DNA of 64,000 nt from Artocarpus heterophyllus (taxonomy: Eukaryota; Streptophyta; Magnoliopsida; Rosales; Moraceae), in the NCBI GenBank assembly GCA_025403435.1, contig CM046347.1:23386597-23450596 (forward strand), given 5' to 3'. Below, piece after piece: positions 34,652-47,980 of the stretch. Positions within the stretch are counted from its first letter, which is position 1. Each line of letters begins with the position of its first letter. The notes under the pieces are model-generated. The model searched no databases, was not told where the DNA came from, and saw nothing but the letters and a program-made list of their open reading frames with translations. Both the position numbers and the translations under genes were made by a program.

Positions 34652-36554
34652 TGTTAGACATGTATGTCCTAAGAAGTAAAAATGTAATATGTTTTTAGAA
34701 ACATTTTTATCAATAAAGAATTTATTTATTATTTATATACCAAATCTTATCCTCTTTACGTTCATATTTATTAAATGTATGTTAAGCAAACAAAAGTCTG
34801 AGATTGTCGGTCTAAACCTTTAAGAATTGAGCATATGATGGACAGATTATGCAGAAGACAAGATTCTTAAGGTGACGGTCTAAATCATAAGATCCGCAAT
34901 CAAGGGAATAAAGTTGGACGCTTTATTTATGCGAAGATTGTTTTGTTGTCTATATCCCTACCAGGAGATGGTTTGTCTTGGCCATCGGGGATGGACTCTA
35001 CGAATAAAAACATTGGTGCATTATCATAGGTGACGATGTATTGGATGGGGACATAAAGTGTAATTGATTTGGATTAATAATTCTATCTCAGCAAATCAAT
35101 TTACTTTAGACAATCATATGTGTTGTATCTTAATCTTGAGATAAATATTGGGCCCATTGTCTTGACTTATGTCTTTTGATGTACTAAAGGGTGACATCTA
35201 CAATTCATGTTGGTACACATGCTGGTACGTTGGAGACATGACTCTGGATAGCGTAGATTTGTTATTCATAGATACGGAATCTATAGCTCCTCTTTAAGAG
35301 TTGACGATATCCTCTTATATGCGTTATCCTGTAATTGAAAGACTGGAGGGCTCAACCATTTTAATACATAAGTATAACCGAATGGTATACTGTCTTTGGA
35401 TGGTAAGTTTTTCGATGGTGAGAAAATGAAACGTAAGAGAAAAATAGTCAGGAAGATAAGACAGAATGTATCCTTAAGCCAATTATGGATATCCTATGGG
35501 GATACGATACATTATGATATGTCATAGAGACTTAGCTATTCAGGCTTCGTAAGTTTATATAGTTCGAGAGTACAGCTCTAAGCTTTTAGTGGAGTAGTGC
35601 TAAAGTTAATAATTATGAAATGTATATCTGGGATATTCGGTTTTATAATTATCGGGAGCTTGAACTATATAGGTCCATCAGGTTCCCTTTGCTAGCTCAT
35701 GATAAATCCTGTAATGATACGACATGTTTTTCCAATAAATTGATGACTTATGTTAAATTATCAAATTGGTTGAAATTCGATAGGGTCAGATAATTCATGT
35801 TTGTTTATTTGTTGAATTAATTTTGTGAAAAATTAATTCAAGATAAACTATTGAATTATTGGGAATATTTATTTTCATAGAGATTATCTGGATATTATTG
35901 TTTTAATTAGGTAACTTCTCTATTGGGTTATTTGAATTAAAACTAAGGCTTTATCCAAATAATCTTAGGTGAAAAAATAAAAGATTTGCAAGGATTATTT
36001 ATTGTAGGTTCAGTAGTCCGATCTTCTAGTTAGGCCTACCGATAGAGCAAGTTTGACAGGCCGATCTACCAGTTCGACCTGCCAACTGAATGATAAGATG
36101 ATCACGTGTTTTTATGTGATTTTATCAGATATTGATATAGATTTGAATTTTTGAGGCCTTCTATATCCAACCTCTTCACAATTATTAAGATCAATTAAGA
36201 AATCAAGAGTGAACACTCTAGTCTATGAGTCTCTGACACTCCCCTGAGAGCTATTATTCACAAATCACGAATGATAGTTTTGGGTATTTCTCAATTGGTT
36301 GAAAGGAGTCACCGGGAAAGAGCTATCCGACGTGTACCCACACGCACTCTGATCGTGGATAGAGAGTAGCAAAGAAGACCAGTTGGTTAAGGCTCCTCTA
36401 GAACGCCCTTCTCTTCATCGATTGTAAAAACTCTTCGGTATACATAGTTAGTAAGATTTGGTTAATTTATGCATATAGCATATCAAACTTGTGTTTTAGG
36501 AAATACTCTAGTATAAAAAAATTTTAATTTTTACTGTGTACTATGTTTCCAACA
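34652..36554 (+). repeat. 5' LTR of copia element B
   Basis: 1903 bp from TGTTAGACATG to CCAACA. It is shorter than A's LTR through several deletions. One, near 36160-36182, removes the TATA box (CTATAAATAGGGAG) that the 3' LTR still has. The GC-rich array at 36008-36085 is kept. Confidence 0.9.
36008..36085 (+). promoter_or_regulatory. GC-rich word array in B 5' LTR
   Basis: Four degraded words including TAGGCCTACCGAT, TTTGACAGGCCGATC and TTCGACCTGCCAA. Orientation is mixed. Confidence 0.45.
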
Positions 36555-37054
36555 ATTGATACTAGAGCCAGGTTTTTATATATATTTACGAGTTTGTGAT
36601 CATGTATTAGTATAAATTATGTGATCTTGATCTCCCCTATACTTGGATTTAATTTTTTAGAAAGTTGGCGCTCTACGTTTTCTATGTATTTATGTTTTCA
36701 TGGATTATATGATGAATGTTTATTAATTAATTATGGTTGATTGAATTATTATTTAATTTTTTATTAATTAATTAATTTTGTGTTGGTTATGGTTCCTTAA
36801 AGGTTAGAATATGTATTTAAGTTTTTCATGTAATTAGATAGCGGTCTATCATCACCGTCTAGGAATTATTATTTAATTTTAAATTTGTAAGAATTTTGTA
36901 ATTAAATAATTATTTGGAGAAAATGGATCTAGAAGACGGATCTAGACGATGGATGATAGCATTCCATAAGTATTTCTTGGGTCTCCAATTTTATGTTTTT
37001 GTAATGTTGAAAAATTGCCTAAAAAGTATATTTTCTAAAAAACATGAATTCAGC

Positions 37055-37283
37055 TCAGTCAGCAGGCTGAACCCTTAGGTTCGGCAGGCCGATGGTCATA
37101 GACCAGCAGGTCGAACCTCTAGGATCGGCAAGTCATCCATGGGGTAGAATTTTGATGGCTCTAGTAGCAGGCTAAACTTTCAAGCTCGACAGGCCGATCT
37201 GTCGTGACCGGCTCGCCGAACTGTGAGGTTCAATAGGCTAAAGGGTGATGACTGGTTGGAAAATTACACAGATCGACATGCCA
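37055..37283 (+). repeat. GC-rich word array in leader of B
   Basis: Eight or so words such as TTCGGCAGGCCGATGG, ATCGGCAAGTC and CGACAGGCCGATC, mostly in GGCAGGCCGA orientation as in A's leader. Confidence 0.55.
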
Positions 37284-38251
37284 ACAGAGAGTTGTGAACT
37301 TTTAGAAAAGATACATTTTTTGGTGCAGTTTTGATTTTATTTTTGGGACAATTCTGAGAAACATCAAATTTGAATATGACTTAAAATATGGAGTATTCAA
37401 TTTTTGAGGGATTGAAGACTTGAAGATGAATAATACATGAAGAAGCATACAATTTGAAGATTAAATGATGAAGAATCAATAATATGTTTTGATTTATCTC
37501 TTGTAATCTTTATTTTCTTTTCTTTTGGATGGGACCATAATATTATGGCTATTTATTATTATTTTGCTTGTGCCTTTATATGATTACTTTGCTTGTCTAC
37601 ATTATAATATGATTTGCCATGTATGTTGATAACATGTCATATAGAATAGGAGTGCTGCTCATTAAAAATTGTTCATGCATTTTTTTTTTAAAATAAAACC
37701 TTGATTTCAAAAGATTGAGTGGGATAAGGTTTTTGAAGAGATGACCTACGGCCTCCGTCATTGGTCCTGGTAGCACATGGTGGTTCTTACCCCTAGGAAG
37801 GGACTTCATCATGTATCGGATTAGATCTTCGAAAGGATAAGGTATTTTAGCATGATTTATCGTTGCACACCCCTAGGTGGTGACTATAAATCATGGATAA
37901 AATATTGAAACAATGGTTATACACTCATGTTAATTTTATTATTAACCTCCTTTGGAGCTCTGTTAATAAAATTAATGGCTAAAGAAACAATTATTAATAT
38001 ATATTAGATCATACAGGTCGTGGATGGCATATAATAATTAGGAGGGGATCCGTGTTCCTAATTGAATTTGGCAAGTCTCCCCTAGACGGCTTATTGAATT
38101 TTGAGTTGGGAATTATTGTTGTAAGGTTGTGATATTTTCAAGGTTTTGACACATAAACACATTGTTTGTTTTACATGATTGTGTTATCTTACTAAATTAT
38201 TATGGTATGTTTGCTTATATTTAGTATATGATTCTTTATTGTAGATTAAAA

Positions 38252-41200
38252 ATGTCTAAAAATGCTTTATCATTGATACTTGACAAAAACCAATTAATCG
38301 GTGAGAATTTTAATGATTGGAAACATAACCTGAATATCGTCCTATCCTTTGAGAAACTGAAATTTGTGTTGACAACTCCGTGTCCTCCCAAGCCTATGGG
38401 AGATTCTACTAATGAGCAAATCTAAGCATATGATCACTAGAAAGATGCTAATCATTAGGCCCGCTGTTATGTTATGGTCAACATGAATAACAGACTGCAG
38501 GCTCAACATGAAGATTATGAAACTACGAAACAGATCATGGATAATCTTGAAGACATGTTTGGAGGTGAGGCCCTAATAAAATGGCAAGGGGCTCTTTGAA
38601 AACTTCTAAACTACAAACAAAGATCGAGGACTCCTGTGAAGGAACATATGATGTTGGTCATGGGTTTCCTCACTAAGGCTCAAACCAATGGAGCTGACAT
38701 TGATGCTGATACATAGATGACTATGGTCTTTGAGACTTTATCTAAGGAATGTATTCCATTTAGAGCTTCATTTAATTTGACCAATAGACGGGATATGACC
38801 TTGACTACATTAATGAAGCAGTTATAGGAGTTCAAAAGTATGATTAGGGAAACTCTTGGTGGTGGTGAGGCCAACTTGGTGGCTGCCTCTGGTTCCAATC
38901 CCAACCCCTGGGAATGGAAAGATGCAATGGGCTAAGAACGGGAAGTCTTCTATTCTTGCAAATGGCAAGAACAAGAAGAAGAAAAAGAAGAACCCAAAAA
39001 AGCTTAAGTGCTTTTTTTATGGGAAGGTCGGGCACATAAAGAAGAATTACAAAGACTTTGTTTCCCAAGGAGGTAGGTGTGATCTTCTGGTTATTGAAAC
39101 TTGTTTGGTTGAGGAATCCAGTTACACTTGGGTCATAGATTCTGAAGCAACCAATCATGTTTGTGTTTCTCTACAAGGTTTCAAAGAAACGAGAGGCATG
39201 CTACATAAAGACTTCACGCTTCGGATAGGCGATGGATCCTTAGTATTGGCTAAAGCAATAGGAGACATCCATCTTTACTTTGACAATTATAGGAGTTTAA
39301 TTTTGCAAGATTGTTTTTATGTTCCTAAATTGAAAAGGAATTTAATTTCTATAGCTTGTTTATTTAAATACTCTTATGTAGTTTTTTTTAATAATAAAGT
39401 GGTGATTGCAAAAACAAATCTTTTATCTATAATAAATGGATGCAAAATAATCTATATTTTATCAAACCTAAGATGGACTTACTGCTTAACATTGAGGTTA
39501 ATGATAATAATTCTAAAAGACTTAAAACTTCTCACTCTAATAGGGCTTATCTTTGGCATTTACGACTAGGTCATATTAACCTAAATAGGATTCAAAGGTT
39601 GGTAAGGAATGGACCTTTAAGTCACTTAAAGATGGAATCTATACCACAATGTGAATCTTGTTTGGAGGGTAAAATGACCAAAAGATCATTTGGGTCTATG
39701 GGCAATAGGGCCGAAGGGGTTCTAAAACTTGTGCATAGTGATGTTTGTGGACCTATGAACATCCGGGCATGAGGAGGATATAAGTACTTCGTTACTTTTA
39801 TTAATGATTACTCAAAGTATGGGTATGTGTACCTAATGCACTACAAAAGCAAAACTTATGACAAGTTCATGAAGTTTTGGGCTAAAGTGGAAAAGCAATT
39901 GGGTAGACTGATAAAGACACTTCAATCCAATCGAGGTGGTGAATATCTTTCTGATGAGTTCTTGGAACACTTATAAAAGAATGAGATTCTATCCCATTTG
40001 ACTGTGCTGGGCACCCCGTAGTAGAATGGCATGGTTGAGAAAAGACATAGGACTTAATGGACATGGTCAGGTCCATGATGAGTTATTCATCATTGCCTTT
40101 ATCCATTTAGGGATATGCACTATAAACCGCATTTTATCTTTTGAACAACGTGCCTTCAAAATCGGTTCTTAAAACTCCTCATGAGTTATGGATAGGGAAA
40201 AGGACATCCTTAAACCATATTCGATATAAGGATGTTCGACTCATGTCCTGTTTAAGGAAGAGAATAAGTTGGAAGCATGTTCGAAAGTTTGTGTGTTTGT
40301 TAGATATCCAAAAGGGACTAAAGGGGTTATTTCAATAACCCAAAAGAAAATAAAGTCGTGGTTTCAAATAATACAACATTCCTTAAGGAAAGTTACATGG
40401 ACGACTTTAAGCCTTGAAGCAAAGTAGTGCTTGAGGAGTTGAGGAGTGATTCAGCTACTTCGGGGGTTTTGAATGAAACCGTTCCAATCAGTGTAGAAAA
40501 ACTAACCAAACAACGACCTCAAGAGCTTTGACTAGTGGGAGAATTGGGCGTTAACTTGGGAGGTATATGTTCAATGGTGAGTCCTTTTAGGCTCAATCAG
40601 ATGAACATAGCAGGGATTTTTACACTTACAAAGAAGCTATGGAGGATGTTGGTTTGAAACTCTGGACAAAGGCCTTGAACATAGAGATGAAGTCTATGGA
40701 GACTAATCGGGTCTAGGAACTTGTAGATCTCCCAAAGGGGTAAAACCCATAGGGTGTAAGTGGATCTATAAGACAAAGAGAGGAGTGGATGGAAAAGTCA
40801 AAACCTATAAGGCTACACTGGTAGCTAAAGGATACACACAAAAAGAAGGAATAGATTATGAGGAAACCTTTTCGCTTGTAGCCATGCTCAAGTTCATCTG
40901 CATTATCTGGTCCATAACTGTCACTCTCAACTACGAGATTCGGCAAATGGATGTCAAGACGGCCTTTCTAAATGGCAATCTTGACGAGTCCATTTATATG
41001 GTGCAGCCACACGGGTTCTAGGCTAAGGGTCAGGAGGGTAAGGTTTATAAGCTGCTAAAGTCAATTTATAGACTTAAGTAGGCTTCCCGTTCTTGGAATA
41101 TAAGATTTGATCAAGTAATCAAGACTTATGAGTTCGCATAAAATGTGGACAAACCATGTGTTTACAAACACATTTGGATGGGAATATGATTTTTCTACTG

Positions 41201-42193
41201 CTCTATGTAGATGACATTCTGCTAATTAGCAATGACGTTGGGCCGTTGTCATCGGTCAAATTATGGTTGACCAAGTAGTTTGATATAAAAGACTTAGGTG
41301 AAGCTAATTATGTTCTTGGTATCTGGATCTTTTGGGATAGAAAGAACAAAATGATGGCTTTATCCCAAGTGGGCTACGTAGATGAAATTCTCAAAAGGTA
41401 TGCAATGCATGATTCCAAGAAAGATGGGCAACCATCTAGGTTTGGATTTATTCTTTCTAAGAAAGGCTCACCAAAGTCTGATGAAAAAAGAGAATACATA
41501 AAGACGGTACCTTATGCTTCGGCAGTGAGTAGTCTTATGTATGCCATGCTTTGCACACGATCGAATATTATTTATGTAGTTGGGATTGTAAGTCAATTTC
41601 AATCAGATCTAGGACCAAACCATTGGATTACAGTTAAGCATATTTTCAAGTACATAAGAAGAACTTGAGGGTATATGCTTGTGTAATCAGGTGAGGATTT
41701 AACACCTCTAGGATGCACTAACACGGATTTCCAATCCTGTCTGGATTTGAGAAGATCGACTTTGGGTTTTGTGTTTACTCTAGGCGGTAGTGCCAATGTT
41801 TGGAGAAGTGTCAAGCAAGATTGTAGTTTGGATTCAACCATGGAGGCCGAGTATGTAACAGCTAGTGACACTTCGAAAGAAGCAGTGTGACTCTGCAAGT
41901 TCCTTGGGGATCTTGAGGTAGTTCCTAGTATGGATAAAGTAGTATCGCTATATTGTGATAACAGTGCGGCGATAGCTAAGGCTAAGGAACCAAGATTTCA
42001 CACGAAAAGTAAGCATATTGATCAGAAGTATCATGTGATAAAGGACTTCGTTGAGGGCGGGCATGTTGCTATATGCAAAATCACATCCGATGACAACTTA
42101 GCTGATCCATTTATGAAGACACTAACTACGAGAGTTTTCGAGAGGCATGTGGAAGCTATGGGAATGCATGATTTGTCATATTTACTCACTTAG
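38252..42193 (+). pseudogene. gag-pol relic of copia element B
   Basis: Starts MSKNALSL at 38252 and ends SYLLT-stop at 42193, the same limits as in A. A zinc-knuckle relic (CFFYGKVGHIKKNY, two of the four metal ligands lost), a protease relic with D-S-E-A in place of D-S-G-A, an integrase finger, YVDD at 41204-41215 and an RNase H end are recognisable. Stops are frequent. TAG at 38825-38827 and 40108-40110 are at the same codons as in A, whereas C has CAG and TGG there. Frameshifts are many. Dead copy. Confidence 0.9.
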
Positions 42194-42207
42194 TGTAAGT
42201 GGGAGAT

Positions 42208-43851
42208 TGTTAGATATGTATGTCCTAAGAAGTAAAAATGTAATATGTTTTTTGGAGATATTTTTATCAATCAAGAGTTTATTCATTATTCATATACCAA
42301 ATTGTTGCCCTCTTTATATTTATATTTGTTGAATGTATGATAAGCAAACAAAAGTCTAAGACTATCGATCTAAGCCTTTAGAATCAGACATATGATAGAC
42401 AGATTATGCGGAAGACATATTTTAAAGGTAATGGTCTAAATCATAAAATTTGCAATTGAGGGAATAAAGCTGGGTCCTTTATTTATGTGAAGATTGTTAT
42501 GTTGTCTATATCTCCAATGGGAGATGGTTTGTCTTGGCCATCGGAGGTGGACTTTACGAGTAGAAACATTGGTGTATTGTTATAAGTGACGATGTATTGG
42601 ATCGAGACATAAAGTGTAATTGATTTGGACAATTAATTCTGTCTCGACAAATCAATTCACTTTAGATAATCATATGTGTTGCATTTTAATCCTGAGACGA
42701 ATAGTGGGCCCGTTGTCTTGACTTATGTCTTTTGATATACCAAAGGGTGACATCTACAATTCATGTTGGTACATATGCCGATATGTTTGAGACATGACTC
42801 TAGACTGTGTAGATTTGTTATTCATAAATACAGAATCCACAGTTCCTCTTTAGGAGTTGACGATGTCCTCTTATATGCGTTATCCCATAATTGGAAGACT
42901 GGTGAGCTCAACTATTTGGATACATAGATGTAACCGAAGGATATACTGTCATTGGTTAGTAAGTTTTTCGATGGTGAGATAATGGAATGTAAGAGAAAAA
43001 TAATTGGGAAGGTAAGACAAAATTTATCCTTAAGCCGATTGTGGATATCCTATAGGAATACGACACATTATGATATGTCATGGAGACTTAGCTATTAGGG
43101 CTTCGTAAGTTTATATAGTTCGAGAGTACAACTCTAAGCTTTTAATGGAGTAGCGTTAGAGTTGATAATTATGAAATGTATATTTGGGATATTGGGTTTC
43201 TTAATTATTGGGAGCTTAAACTATATAGGTCCATCAGGTCCCTTGTGCTAGCTCATAATAAATCCTATAACGATATGGCGTGTTTTTTCAATAAACTGAA
43301 GACTTATTTTAAATTATCATATTAGCTTAAATTCGATAGGATTAGATAATTCATGTCTGTTTATCGGTTGAATTAATTTTGTGAACAATTAATTCAAGAT
43401 AAACTTTTGGAATTATCAAGAATATTTATTTTCCTAGAGATTATTTTGATATTGTTGTTTTAATCAAATATCTTCTATATTGGGTTATTTAAATTAAAAC
43501 TGAGGCTTTATCTAAAGAATCTTGGGTGAAAAATAAAAGATTCATAGGGATCATTTATTATAAGTTCGGCGGGCCGATCTGCAGGTTCGGCCTGCCGATG
43601 GAGTAAGTTTGGTAGGCCGATATGCCAGTTCAACCTACTGACTAAACGATAATTTGATAACGTATTTTTACACAATTTTATTAGACATTGATCTAGATTT
43701 GAATTTTTGAGGCCTTATCTAATAAGGACTAACCCTTGGGTCCAACCTCTATAAATAGGGAGTGAAACTCCATAGTTATTAAGATCAATTGAGAAATCAA
43801 GGTTGAGCACTCTATTCTGTGAGTCTCTGAAACTCCCGTAAAAGCTATTGG
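42208..43851 (+). repeat. 3' LTR of copia element B, truncated
   Basis: Begins TGTTAGATATG after the polypurine tract. It keeps a GC-rich array at 43563-43640 and a CTATAAATAGGGAG promoter box near 43750. It stops within the R/U5 part at about 43851, where element C sequence begins after about three filler bases. Confidence 0.88.
43563..43640 (+). promoter_or_regulatory. GC-rich word array in B 3' LTR
   Basis: Four words: TTCGGCGGGCCGATC, TTCGGCCTGCCGATGG, TTTGGTAGGCCGAT and TTCAACCTACTGA, about 110 bp upstream of the TATA box. Confidence 0.5.
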
Positions 43852-43855
43852 TCAG

Positions 43856-44122
43856 CGCCCAAGTTTATTCTCTCGATTGCAGATGGTATGATTTAGACCA
43901 TCACCTTAAGAATCGTGTCTTCTGCATACTCCGTCCATCATAAGCCCAATTCTTAAGGTTTAGACCGACAGTCTTAGACTATTGTTTGCTTAACATACAT
44001 TCAACAAATATGAATGTAAAGAGGACAAGATTTGGTATATAAATAATGAATAAATTCTTTATTGATAAAAATGTCTCCAAAAACTTATTACATTTTACTC
44101 CTTAGGACATACATGTCTAAAA
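43856..44122 (-). repeat. 3' LTR remnant of element C
   Basis: Reverse complement of the LTR start, matching 51437-51703. A polypurine tract (AAGTGGGAGA on the minus strand) sits next to it at about 44124-44133. Confidence 0.85.
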
Positions 44123-44136
44123 ATCTCCCACTTGTA

Positions 44137-47100
44137 CTAAGTGAGTAAATATGACAAATCTCGCATCCCCATAGTTTTCACATGCCTCTCGAAGACTTTC
44201 CTAGTAAGTGTCTTCATAAATGGATTAGTCTAATTGTCCTTTGCCGTGATCTTGCACACCGTGGCATGCCCACCCTCAACGAAGTCCTTTATCACATGAT
44301 ACTTTCAATCAATATGCTTACTCTTCTTGTGAAGTATTGGTTCCTTAGCATTAGCTACCGCCGCACCGTTATCACAGTACAGTGATACCGCCTTATGCAT
44401 ACCAGGAACAACGTCAAGATCTCCAAGGAACTTGTGGAGCCATACTGCTTCTTTCGAGGCATCACTAGCTGCCACATACTCGGCCTCCATTGTTGAATCC
44501 AAAGTGCAATCTTGCTTAGCACTTCTCCAACTAATGGCACCGCCGCCCAGAGTAAACACAAAACCCTAAGTCGATTTCCTAGAATCTAGACAGGATTGAA
44601 AATCTGAGTCAGTATATCCTAGAGGAGTCAGGTCCTCACCCGAATATACAAGTATATACCTTCGAGTCCTTCTCAGGTACTTGAAAATATGCTTTACTGC
44701 AACCCAATGGTTCAGTCCTGGATCCGCCTGAAATCGACTTACAATCTTGACCGCATAGCTAATATTCGGTCGTGTGCAAAGCATGGCATACATGAGACTA
44801 CCCACTGCCGAAGCATAAGGCACCTTCTTCATGTATTCTCTTTCTTCATAAGACTTTGGAGAGTCTTTCTTAGAAAGAGTAATTCTAGACCTAGATGGTT
44901 GCCCACCTTTCTTGGAATCCTGCATTACAAACCTCCTGAGAATTTTATCTATGTAGCCAGCCTGTGACAAAGCTATCATTTTGTTCTTCCTATCTCGAAA
45001 GATTTGAATACCGAGAACAAAATTAGCCTCACCTAAGTCCTTCATGTCAAACTGCTTGGTCAACCATAATTTGACTGATGACAATGCCCCAACATCATTG
45101 CCAATTTTGTGAGAACCCATAAGTCTTGATCACCTGATCAAATCTTATGTTCCAAAAATAAAAAGCCTGTTTAAGTCCATAAATTGACTTTAGTAGCTTA
45201 CAAACCTTACCCTCTTGACCCATGACCTTGAACATGTTTGGTTGTTCCATATAAATGGACTCATCAAGATAGCTATTGAAAAAAGCCATCTTGACATCCA
45301 TCTGTCAAATCTCGTAGTCGAGAGCAGCAGCTATGGACAAGAGAATCTGGATGGACTTAAGCATGGCTACAGGCGAAAAGGTTTCCTCATAATCGATTCC
45401 TTCCTTTTGCGTGTAACCCTTAGCTACCAGCCTAGCCTTAAAGGTTTCGACCTTTCCATCCACTCCTCTTTTTCTCTTGTAGATCCACTTACACCCTATA
45501 GGTTTTACCCCTTCAGGAAGATCCACAAGCTCCTAAACCTGATTAGTCTCCATAGACTTCATCTCTGCCGTGGCCTTTGTCCAGAGTTTTGAAACAACAT
45601 CCTCCATAGCTTCTACGTAAGTATAAGGATCCCTATCATGTTTATCCGGTTCAGCCAAGAAGACCTCCCCATTGAACATATACCTCTTAGGTTGATGCTT
45701 TATCCTCTCACTAGGCTGAAGTCCCTGAGGTTATTGTTCAGGTTTGTTTGGTTTTTCTACACTGATCGGAACAGTTTCATTCAAAACCTCCAAAGTGATC
45801 AGATCACTCCTTAACTCCTCAAGCATACTTTACTTCGAGGTTTAAAGTCATTTATGTAACTCTCCTCAAGGAAAGTTGCATTAGTTGAAACCACGACTTT
45901 ATTTTCCTTTGGGTTATAAAAATAGCCCCCTTTAGTCCCTTTTGGATATCCTACAAATACACAAACTTCTGAACGTGCTTTCAACTTATTCGGATCCTTA
46001 AACAAGACATGAGCTGGACATCCCCATATGCGAATATGGTTTAAAGATGTCTTCCTACTCGTCCATAACTCGTGAGGAGTTTTAGGGACCTATTTTGAAG
46101 GCACATTGTTCAAAAGATAACATGCGGTTTGTAGTGCATATCCCCAAAAGGATAAAGGCAATGATTAATAACTCATCATGGACCTAATCATGTCCAACAA
46201 AGTCCTATTTCTTCTCTCTGTTACACCATTCTGCTGCGGAGTGCCCGGCGCAGTCAAATGGGATAAAATCCCATTCTCTAACAAGTGTTCCAAGAACTCA
46301 TTAGAAAGGTATTCCCCACCTCGATCTGATCGAAGTGCCTTTATGGGTCTACCCAATTGCTTTTCCACTTTAGCCCGAAACTCCCTGAACTTGTCAAAAG
46401 TTTCGCTTTTGTGGTGTATCAGGTACACATACCTATATCTTGAGTAATCATCAATAAAAGTGACGATGTACTCATACCCTTCTCGTGCCCGAATGTTCAT
46501 CGGTCCGCAAACATCACTATGCACAAGTTCTGGAACCCCTTTGGCCCTAGTACCCTTAAACCTAAATGGTCTTTTGGTCATTTTACCCTCCAAACAAGAT
46601 TCACATTGAGGTATAGATTCCACCTTTAAGTGACTTAAAGGTCCATCCCTTACTAACCTTTGAATGCAAATGCCAAAGATAAGTCTTATTAGACTGAGAA
46701 GTTTTAAGTCTTTTAGAATTATTATCATTCATCTCAGCATTAAGCAATAAGTCCATCTTAGGTTTGATAAAATATAGATGATTTTGCATCCATCCATCCA
46801 GAACAGATAAAAGATTTGTTTTACGAATCACCACTTCATCATTAAAAGAAACCAAGTAGGAGTATTTAAATAAACAAGCTACAGAAATTAAATTCCTTTT
46901 AAATTTAGGAACATAAAAATAATCTTGCAAAAATAAATTCCTATAATTATCAAAATAAATATGGATGTCTCCCACTGTTTCCGCTGTGACCAAGGATCCA
47001 TCGCCTATCCAAAGCGTGAAGTCTTCATTCAGCAGACTTTTTGTTTCTTTGAACCCCTATAGAGAAACACAAACATGATTAGTTGCACTGGAATCTATGA

Positions 47101-47980
47101 CCCAGATGTCATTGGATTCCTCAACCAAACAAGTTTCTAAATACAGAAGTTCACACCTACCTCCTTTGGAAAGGAAGTCCATGCAATGCTTCTTGATATG
47201 TCCGACCTTTCCACAAAAGAAGCACTTAAGCTTCTTTGGGTTCTTTTTCTTCTTCTTCTTCCTCTTGGTGCTAGCAGGAATAGAAGACTTCCCGTTCTTG
47301 GCCCGTTGCTTCTTTCCATTCCCAGAGTTAGGATTGGAACCAGAAGCAGCTACCATGTTAGCCTCACCACCCGCAGGAGACTCCCTGATCAGCAGTTCAA
47401 ACTCCTGTAACTGTTTCATCAATTCTGTCAAGGTCATATCTTGTGTATTGCTTAAATTAAAAGTAGCTCTAAACGGAATAAATTCCCTAGACAGAGTCTC
47501 AAAGACCATAGTCATATGAGTTTCAGCATCGATGTGGGCTCTATTGGTTTGAGCCTCAGTGAGGTAACCCATGACCAACATCATGTGCTCCTTTACAAAT
47601 GTCCCCGATCTCTGTCTATAGTTTAGAAGTTTTCGAAGTGCCCCTTGCCGTTTTGTTATGGCTTGGCCTCCAAACATATCTTCAAGATTATCCAAGATCT
47701 GCTTTGCAGCCTCATAATCCTGATGTTGAGTCTGCAGTACGTTGTTCATGCTTGCCATAATATAGCAGCGGGCCTAATCATTAGCATCTTTCTAGAGATC
47801 ATACGCTTGGAATTGCACATTACTTGAGTTTCCTGTAGGCTCAGGAGGACAAGGGGTTGTCAGTACATATTTCAGTTTCTCAAAAGACTATACGATATCC
47901 AGGTTCCGTTTCCAATCATTATAGTTCTCAATAGTTAATAGGTTTTTGTCAAGTATCAATGATAAAGCATTTTTAGACAT
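44137..47980 (-). pseudogene. gag-pol relic of copia element C
   Basis: ATG at 47980 (MSKNAL start). A 233-codon open stretch (47758-47057) holds the gag core, an intact CCHC knuckle CFFCGKVGHIKKHC and protease D-S-S-A. The integrase finger (CESCLEGKMTKRP), HSDVCGP, RSDRGGEY and GVTERRNR follow at 46728-46165. Reverse transcriptase and RNase H occupy about 45530-44305. An 83-bp loss at about 45102-45107, relative to A, removes the YVDD catalytic box. The extent is normal otherwise, with moderate numbers of stops and shifts. Confidence 0.92.

Larger units (their letters stand above)
34652..43851 (+). mobile_element. Ty1/copia element B (same family as A), 3' truncated
   Basis: 5' LTR 34652-36554, Met-tRNA-type primer site 36557-36568, leader with GC-rich array, gag-pol relic 38252-42193, polypurine tract 42197-42206 and 3' LTR 42208 to about 43851. 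The 3' LTR lacks its last ~250 bp because it is fused to truncated element C. It is inserted in the CACTA transposase sequence. The left flank is GTATG. No matching duplication can be expected, because the right end is lost. Confidence 0.9.
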
